Below are positions 57,701 through 64,000 of a stretch of DNA of 64,000 bases, one piece after another. A program made the translations under genes and the position numbers. The stretch comes from Diploscapter coronatus. Lineage: Eukaryota > Nematoda > Chromadorea > Rhabditida > Rhabditidae. How positions within the stretch are numbered: the stretch's first letter is position 1; every line of letters begins with the position of its first letter. The notes under the pieces were generated by a model that saw nothing but the letters and a program-made list of their open reading frames with translations, was not told the origin of the DNA and did not search any database. The stretch covers positions 67,285,249 through 67,349,248 of the forward strand of contig OZ038423.1 in NCBI GenBank assembly GCA_964036155.1, given 5' to 3'.

Positions 57701-60700
57701 ATCCGGTGATAACTGAAAGGCGGACTGATGGCTCAAAATCGGTGCATATGTGAGAAGGCGATTCAATATCTTTGCCCGACGGTGCTGTATCTCAAAATTT
57801 CTAGTTCCCAAAGATGTGATATCGTGAAAATTCTAGCCATCGTCAATGATTTGAAATGTAATCTGGCTTTCAAATATCCTTTGAGTATTTTCCCTGAAAT
57901 CTCGTCGATTTCATTTATCATCATTGCACTCGTACTCCCATTGTGAACGGCATTGGTTTTGTCGTTTTCAGCAGCGTCATTCGTCGCTGAAGCAGACGGC
58001 GATCCCTCCGAGTCAGCCTTCGCATCGAGTGCGGATTGCGGACGAAGCATCGGTGAAATTCTCGTCCCCGATGGGGAACACGAACAACGACAACTCGACG
58101 GGCTTCGCATCTATCTCCTCGGCCGCAAGCACCTCGAGAATTGCCGACGAAAACGGAGACGACTATGGAATGGAAGATGGGAAAAATGAGGCCAGGATGA
58201 AGATCGTCACCATACACAAGGGCGAAGACAGCTACCTAGTATTCAGTTTTATAGCTTTTTAATTAAATTCACTGATATCGTCGATTTTGTCGAGAAAAAC
58301 GCTCTCGGTAACATCATTTTGATAAACCCAATGAAAATCTCCATCTTTGAAATATGCTGAAACTCCCAAAATCGACGATATGGAGATTTTTTAAATAAAT
58401 TTTAAGAAAAGTAGATAGACATTTTGTGTTTTCACTCACACAGACTTCTTCTGAACACTAATCTATCAATCTGTTACAGGAGTTGATTTTTTGGAGTAAT
58501 TGTTTGAAATTTAGGGAGCGACGGTGAAGAACGACGAAAATCGAATTCTCATCGGTCGGGTCATAAAAGGCGGGATCATCGAGAAGACGGGTATTTTTGA
58601 TGAAGGTTAGGTTTTTCTTTGTCATTTTTTCCAAACGCTTTGCATAGTAAGGCAAACCAAGTACTAAAATATCTTTTTATTTTGAAATTATTTTCTTTGA
58701 AGCATACAAAACTATCTTAGAGATAAGAAATGACCTAAAGTTGAATTTCTAGGCGACGAATTGGTTGAAATCAACGACACTTGCCTGAGAGGGAAACAAG
58801 TCAACGAAGTCTGTGATATTTTGGTAAGTTTAACAAATACCTGGCTCTATTTATAATAGAAATTGATGAGTTTATTTGAGTTTCAGAGAAACTTGCATGG
58901 CGAAGTGAAATTTCTCATTGCGTCAAAAGGCATTCAAAAGAAAAGACAACCTTCCACTGCGTTGCATCTGAGAGCCCTGTTCGATTATGATCCTGAAGTA
59001 AGTATGAGTTTTGAAGTAGTAGATAAGTTTACATTAGGAGAAAGTATCTAATAGGGAAACATGTTCCAAATGCTTAGTTTACTTCTTGATCAAAAGTTTA
59101 CCTTAAATTTTCAGGACGATGTCTACGTTCCATGTAAGGAGTTGGCGATGAAGTTTCAACGAGGAGATATTTTGCATGTAAGTATGAAGTTAAACGGGAA
59201 AAATTATTGCAAAATTTAGGTGCTGAACACTTCCGATGAAAACTGGTGGCAAGCGTACAGGGATGGTGAAGATACGACTTTGCATCTGGCTGGGCTTATT
59301 CCGAGTTCTTCGTTTAGACAACAGTAGGAAGCTTTGATATAAAAGAAAATATGCTCGCCATTTTTAGAGTGATGATCTACATGGAAGAACTGGAACGCGA
59401 GGGCTCGAAAAGTTGCCGAAAGAAGGAAGGCAGGAAGAAGATCCCGGAGATGCTGAAATCGCTCGGACGGAGTGGTTCGAAAGAAATCGCAAAGAGTGCC
59501 GATGAAGATGGTCTTTCGCATGCCAGCATTTATCCGGGTATGTTTCAAATTTTGGGTGATATTTTTTTGTAAATCAATAATGATTTAACCTACAGACGGA
59601 TACGAGTTGCTGTATAATTTTGACACAGAAAATACAATAATCTGAAAAACATATGCCAAATTAATGCAAACTTACAAAAAATATTCTAGTTTTAAATTAT
59701 TTTATTTTCAGATCTTCTAACCTACGAAGAAGTCGCTCTGTATCTGGCATTGACGAACAAGAAACGTCCTCTTCTCTTATGTGGTCCGGAAGGTGTGGGA
59801 TGCTTGGAATTGAGACACCGATTGTTGGACAGTGAGAAGGAACGAATGATTGGGCCTGTGCCTTGTAAGCCATTTTTACTTCTTATAAATTTCAACTTTT
59901 TCTCATTACGAAGATCTTCACTTCCAAATTGGGTACTTCTAAAGAAGCCATATTATTTAATTCAAGAAAGATGATTTTCAGACACCTCAAGACCCAAGAA
60001 AGACGGCGAAGTGAATGGATTGCACTACCATTTCATCTCAAGACAGCAATTCAACGATGAGGCGAAGGTTAGCTTTTAGATTTTGTTATGTTATAGCCGG
60101 GGTTATTCGTTAACCACTGCACATGTCATCTTTTGACAAGTGGCTTCTGAAGCATACTTAATTTTAAAAGTGCTATAATGATAAAGTACTTTAGATCGGA
60201 AAATTCGTTGAATATGGCGAATATCAAAAGCACTTGTATGGAACGGCGAAAGAAGATATCACCAACGTGATCAAGAAGGGAAAGACGTGCGTCATGACTG
60301 TCAAAGCCGAGGTGTGATAGTTATAGTTTTTATTTGCATATTTATACTGAAGCGACAACCACGAATGATATACTATTCAATTTTACTTGAACAGAAATTT
60401 TGGAACATATGAAATTTTCAGACATTACTGGCTGTTCGGACCGGCGATATTATGCCTTTCGTGGTGTTCATCGCTCCGCCTTCTTTGCATGCTCTACGAC
60501 GACAGAAGGAATGTGCCGGACAGTACAATGTGAAGGACGAAGATCTCAAGTCCATACTCATTCAGGGCAAACATTTGGAACAGGTCAGTTTTCCCGTTTT
60601 ATGGTTGAAATTTGAATTATCTAGCTATCTCAGAAACCGAACGAAATAATGAAACCTCAAGATAGTTCCCTGATAATCTGAAACACTTCTCAAGAAGTAT

Positions 60701-60889
60701 CAAAAATAATTATTCTTTCAGAAATTTGGTCACTTGTTCGATGCGATCATCGTGAACACCGACTTCGAACGCAGTTTCCAACAACTCAAAACTATCGCCA
60801 AGAAATTGGAAACCGAGCCTCAATGGGTTCCGGCTACTTGGTTATCCAGGCAAAATAATAATGACGCAAATCATTCGATAAGCAAATAG
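48725..60889 (+). CDS. MAGUK scaffold protein, PALS1/Stardust (MPP5) type
   Basis: Twenty-one exons: 48725-48884, 49283-49392, 49667-49730, 49777-49873, 56032-56122, 56167-56261, 56301-56399, 56462-56565, 56773-56945, 57972-58238, 58515-58605, 58753-58823, 58887-58997, 59115-59177, 59220-59323, 59368-59537, 59712-59864, 59982-60067, 60195-60311, 60422-60583, 60722-60889; 851 residues. A PDZ-like N-terminal segment (~38-112, AVGDEIIAINDKEV); an L27 domain (~274-330, ALKEVISSVERV..RDFFTSIHIQQ begins after PLKE); PDZ (~405-485, YLGATVKNDENRI, EGDELVEIND); SH3 (~497-566, RALFDYDPE, ENWWQAY); a guanylate-kinase-like domain (~640-835) with CGPEGVG, YTSRPKK, VEYGEYQKHLYGT. The kinase fold is non-catalytic in this family. 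Such proteins organise polarity complexes at epithelial junctions and synapses. C. elegans magu-2 is a possible orthologue, not confirmed. Confidence 0.9.
49874..56031 (+). other. 6.2-kb intron of the MAGUK gene
   Basis: By far the largest intron in the window, joining exon 4 (LKK) to exon 5 (DYPDLRIYDMES) in phase 2. No nested gene was found on either strand. Plus-strand frames such as 51251-51505 are pyrimidine-tract effects. Its presence right between the PDZ-like segment and the rest suggests an alternative promoter for a shorter isoform could lie in it. Confidence 0.6.
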
Positions 60890-63800
60890 GTTATGCAATT
60901 TTCTAAACTCCACCAATATTTCATTCTATACCTAATTACATCTTACTACCTTTACCTGATTTTTAGGCAAGTTTCAACCTCTTGTAAAGCAAATAATTAT
61001 TTCTAATGCTTGTGTAGTAGACAATTACTCCACGTATCAACTCTACGTTTTATTATCATGAAATAACAAAGCGACAATTGTGATATTTTGGAATTCCCGT
61101 CATACATTTAGGTGCTCCTAGCAGGATTTTGAAAGATACTTAATCTAATCGATATGTCTTAGAAAACTTCAAAGAGTTGAGTATTGAACAAAATTTCTAT
61201 TCTAAAATTGTTGCATTTTCCACAATCTAAGTCATTCAAAATTTGAGTTTTACACTCTTTCACTTGGAATATTTATGAGCATTAAAACTTCAGTTAAATT
61301 GCCTAAGTTAATCCTCAAATAAGATTGCATTCATCATTATCGCTTTCACTTACTGAAAATTGCATTCTAATTTTTCTCAATTTTCATTTTTTAATTCAAA
61401 ACATTCACTAAATCATGCAGCATTTCATTGTATTCAAGGGTATTTTAATGGATAATTTATTGAACTTCGCAAAAATGAGATAAATTATTATTTCTCAAAA
61501 ATTGACTTGTATTTGCACGACTTGTTTGGTCCTTGATCCAACCTCCAGCCTGTAACAAATCTTTTCAGTTTTTACGCGTTTTGCGGAAAACTGTTAAGAT
61601 TTCTTACCTCAAATCTGTATGTTTTAGCAAATAATAAATAGAAAATTATAATAATCGGAATCAGTCTTTCTAGGGTTTGAGTGAAATAGTGACAAAAATT
61701 AATTAGGTTTAATCACAAATTTTTAGTAATATCGTCAGGTTTTTGTTCGAAATTTTAAAAATAAGTCGAAGAATAGTTTAGCACAGTCGAACGAATAAAG
61801 TCTCAATTGACAGATTTCTCGATTGAAGAACGAATGGTCCGTTCCTCTATTTTGACCCCAAAGTGGGCGTGGCTCGGTGGATAAAGCCGCTGATTTGACA
61901 CTGACATGAGCAAATTGAGCCGAGCGGAAGGAATGGAGGGAGTGACGGTATTTGACCAGGGATAAAGGATAAATGAGGATATAGAGCGAGATAAAGACAG
62001 GTGAAATTGGGCTATGACAGCCGGTAGACAAAAAGAAGGAAGGAATAGCAAAACAAAGAAAGTGATTTTATAATAAGTCGTTAATTCGCACAAATTGTAT
62101 GCAATTCTGCATTGATAGTCGATTTGAGTTCTATTGATACGTATTGTATTGGATTCTTGAATTAATGAACGATAGAAATGAAGACTCAAAAATATACTAC
62201 AATGATCATGCTTGTCTCTAGTTTTCTTCTTCTTCTTATGAATAAACAATTTGATCTGAATAAATCTTCTAATGTTTTTTTTTTTCAAAACCGAAGTAAA
62301 ACTTACGAAATACAGCAAAAAGAACTACCTACATTTTACTCTGATGATTAATATCGTCGTATTCCGTCGAAGATCTCAAGAATTTCAAAAACCACTGAAG
62401 AAAATGAGCTAGTGGACATTAGTCACCGGAAAGGGGATTATTCAGTGCAAAATGTTACTAATCGTAAAAAAGCGTGTTGTAAAAGGTTCCTAAATTTTCA
62501 ACAACAAAAAACGCGCTATTTTCGAGCGTTGTGTTCCAAGTATTCGGGGATTAGTTTCAACGGATATAAGTATAAATCCGACGATTTCCTGCAAAAATGA
62601 TTCGATGCTTATCTTTTTCTCAGATGAAGTGAAAAATGAATGGCAATCTTTTAATTTCTCTTTGACATTTGTTTTTGACACTATTCATACTTTTTTTCTC
62701 GAGATAATCCTAACTTATTTATATCAAAGTAGCTATTTATCTTTTATTTTACTATGTGAAAAGACGAAAATATTATTTTTATTAAACTTTGTAGCCTAAA
62801 ATTCTCTCTCAGATTTTTTAAATAAAAAATAATCTAACTAAGCTTTTTCCCACTTCAAATTTGGACTTTTTCCAACCTTTTGCTCATCCTTTCATAAACA
62901 TTTTGCATGTGCTCGGCTATCAGATTTCTCGGATTTCATGGATTTCATTTTGGACTTTCTCTGTCTGTTTTCCTTTTCTCTCCTCATTTAGCCTCTCTAT
63001 TTCTTTCTATTTTATTGGTCGAATTCTTTAATTTCCGTCGTCTCTCCAATTACGCTCATCGTTGCAAACATGGAATTTGAATATATTGGCTTTTTCTTTG
63101 AGAGCGATTGTAAAATATGACATGAAGACTAGAATGGAAGGATAGGGTTGTCTATCTAGTTTTGTATTTTATTGATATACCACCAATTTTTATTAATGTT
63201 TCAAAGTTTAGTATCGAAAAAATTATTTTGCAATTCCTGACCTGTCATTATTTTGAGTTTCAATAATTTACTTGAAATATTGATATTAAAAGCTACGTTC
63301 GAAGAATTGTTTTACGTTTAGTGAAATTCGTCTATGCATTGTATTGAAACCTATGCAATTTTATGATATCGTTTCAAAAACATTATATTTTAAAGAGTTA
63401 AAATTTGATATGATTCACAAAAATCATCCACAAAACTTGTATTTATAAATTTATTTGTCCTTCTATCGTGAAATTACTACATAGTTTAAAAAAAAAAATC
63501 TCGACTAATTTCCTCGTTGTAGACATTTTTCACCCGTTTTTCTCGTTCACACCATTTTCACCCATTTCCAGTTTCTCTGTCAATCGGCCATCGTTTTGAT
63601 TAGATTTGCGGCTCTCTTTTTGCCCCGCTATGCTTTTCCTCTTCGTCTGTCTGCAACTTTTCGAAGGTCCTGCGAAGTTTTTCCTTAGCTTTCTCAATTT
63701 CTCTTTACCAATTCTATGGCGTCATTTTGCTTGAAAACTATATTATACATATCAAAATTGAGGGGAAACTAGATCAGTCTGTAAATTGCACACACAAATC

Positions 63801-64000
63801 TAGAACCAACAATACAATTGGACGAATTTCGAGTTAGATCAAATTTTAAAAATATTCAGAGAAACTACATTCAATGAAGCTCAGTTTTTGGGTAAAAAAC
63901 TGAGAATATAGGTTTTCTTCTTGCTAACCCCGATGAATATTATAAAAATCGTACAAAATTTCGTCTTATTACTCATTTTCACCGCCTCGTTGTGATGTTG
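60890..64000. other. Right-hand end without a recognised gene
   Basis: AT-rich, with simple T-rich stretches. A 171-codon minus frame (62318-61803) lacks any domain. On the minus strand a weak exon-like segment ends at about 61503 (acceptor TTACAG near 61560, reading LEVGSRTKQVVQIQVNF, stop) but no partner exon was convincing. A GGGCGTGGC box at 61865 is a promoter-type motif, also seen at about 1283 on the other strand. Confidence 0.4.

Noticed and set aside
61803..62318. 171-codon minus-strand frame
   Set aside because: Low-complexity Lys and Ser/Leu sequence, no domain, no start or splice context.
1..64000. CRISPR arrays, operons of bacterial type, phage or virus genes
   Set aside because: No regularly spaced repeats, no ribosome-binding-site gene trains, and all recognised genes are intron-containing animal genes.

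Overview
The window reads as nuclear DNA of a free-living-type (Caenorhabditis/Rhabditina-like) nematode. It is about 35% GC, its exons are short, most introns are 40-300 bases with a T-rich tttcag acceptor, many first exons sit just after an acceptor-like tttcag as expected for spliced-leader trans-splicing, and small inverted-repeat transposons are common. Species was inferred, not identified. All exon structures below were assembled by eye from reading frame, splice signals and remembered family alignments.

Layout. 1-5 kb: an unrecognised minus-strand gene fragment and a plus-strand multi-exon locus whose reading frame looks broken. 6.5-8.7 kb: a secreted endonuclease/exonuclease/phosphatase-fold enzyme. 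9.3-12.3 kb: two small minus-strand genes, a cysteine-rich GPI-type ET-module/Ly6-like protein and a calcitonin/DH31-like neuropeptide precursor. 12.3-16.3 kb: no gene seen. 16.3-21.9 kb: housekeeping cluster of SRP receptor beta (minus), mitochondrial ribosomal protein L33 (minus, just upstream and possibly co-transcribed) and the U5 snRNP protein Dim1/TXNL4A (plus, divergent). 22.2-22.8 kb: a probable retrocopy with a poly(A) tail.

23.7-34.9 kb is the accessory part. Two paralogous secreted class-3 lipases flank a degenerate zinc-finger gene, a mariner element and several miniature inverted-repeat elements. A 160-bp segment is present twice; one copy is empty and the other is split by the mariner, so the window documents its own insertion event. 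Each lipase needs one non-GT-AG intron to read correctly (AT-AC in one, GT-GG in the other).

35.5-37.7 kb: a nuclear-receptor-type zinc-finger protein with its DNA-binding domain at the C terminus and no ligand-binding domain, an architecture known from ODR-7. 39.8-43.5 kb: an MCM-binding protein (MCMBP) gene with 16 exons. 43.5-48.7 kb: apparently empty, CT-rich. 48.7-60.9 kb: a 21-exon MAGUK scaffold of the PALS1/Stardust type (extra N-terminal PDZ-like segment, L27, PDZ, SH3, guanylate-kinase-like) with a 6.2-kb intron. 60.9-64 kb: no gene recognised.

The genes do not form one pathway. The most unusual signals are the non-canonical lipase introns, an inverted copy of an exon/5' splice site inside an SRPRB intron, the mariner empty/filled site pair, and the LBD-less receptor.
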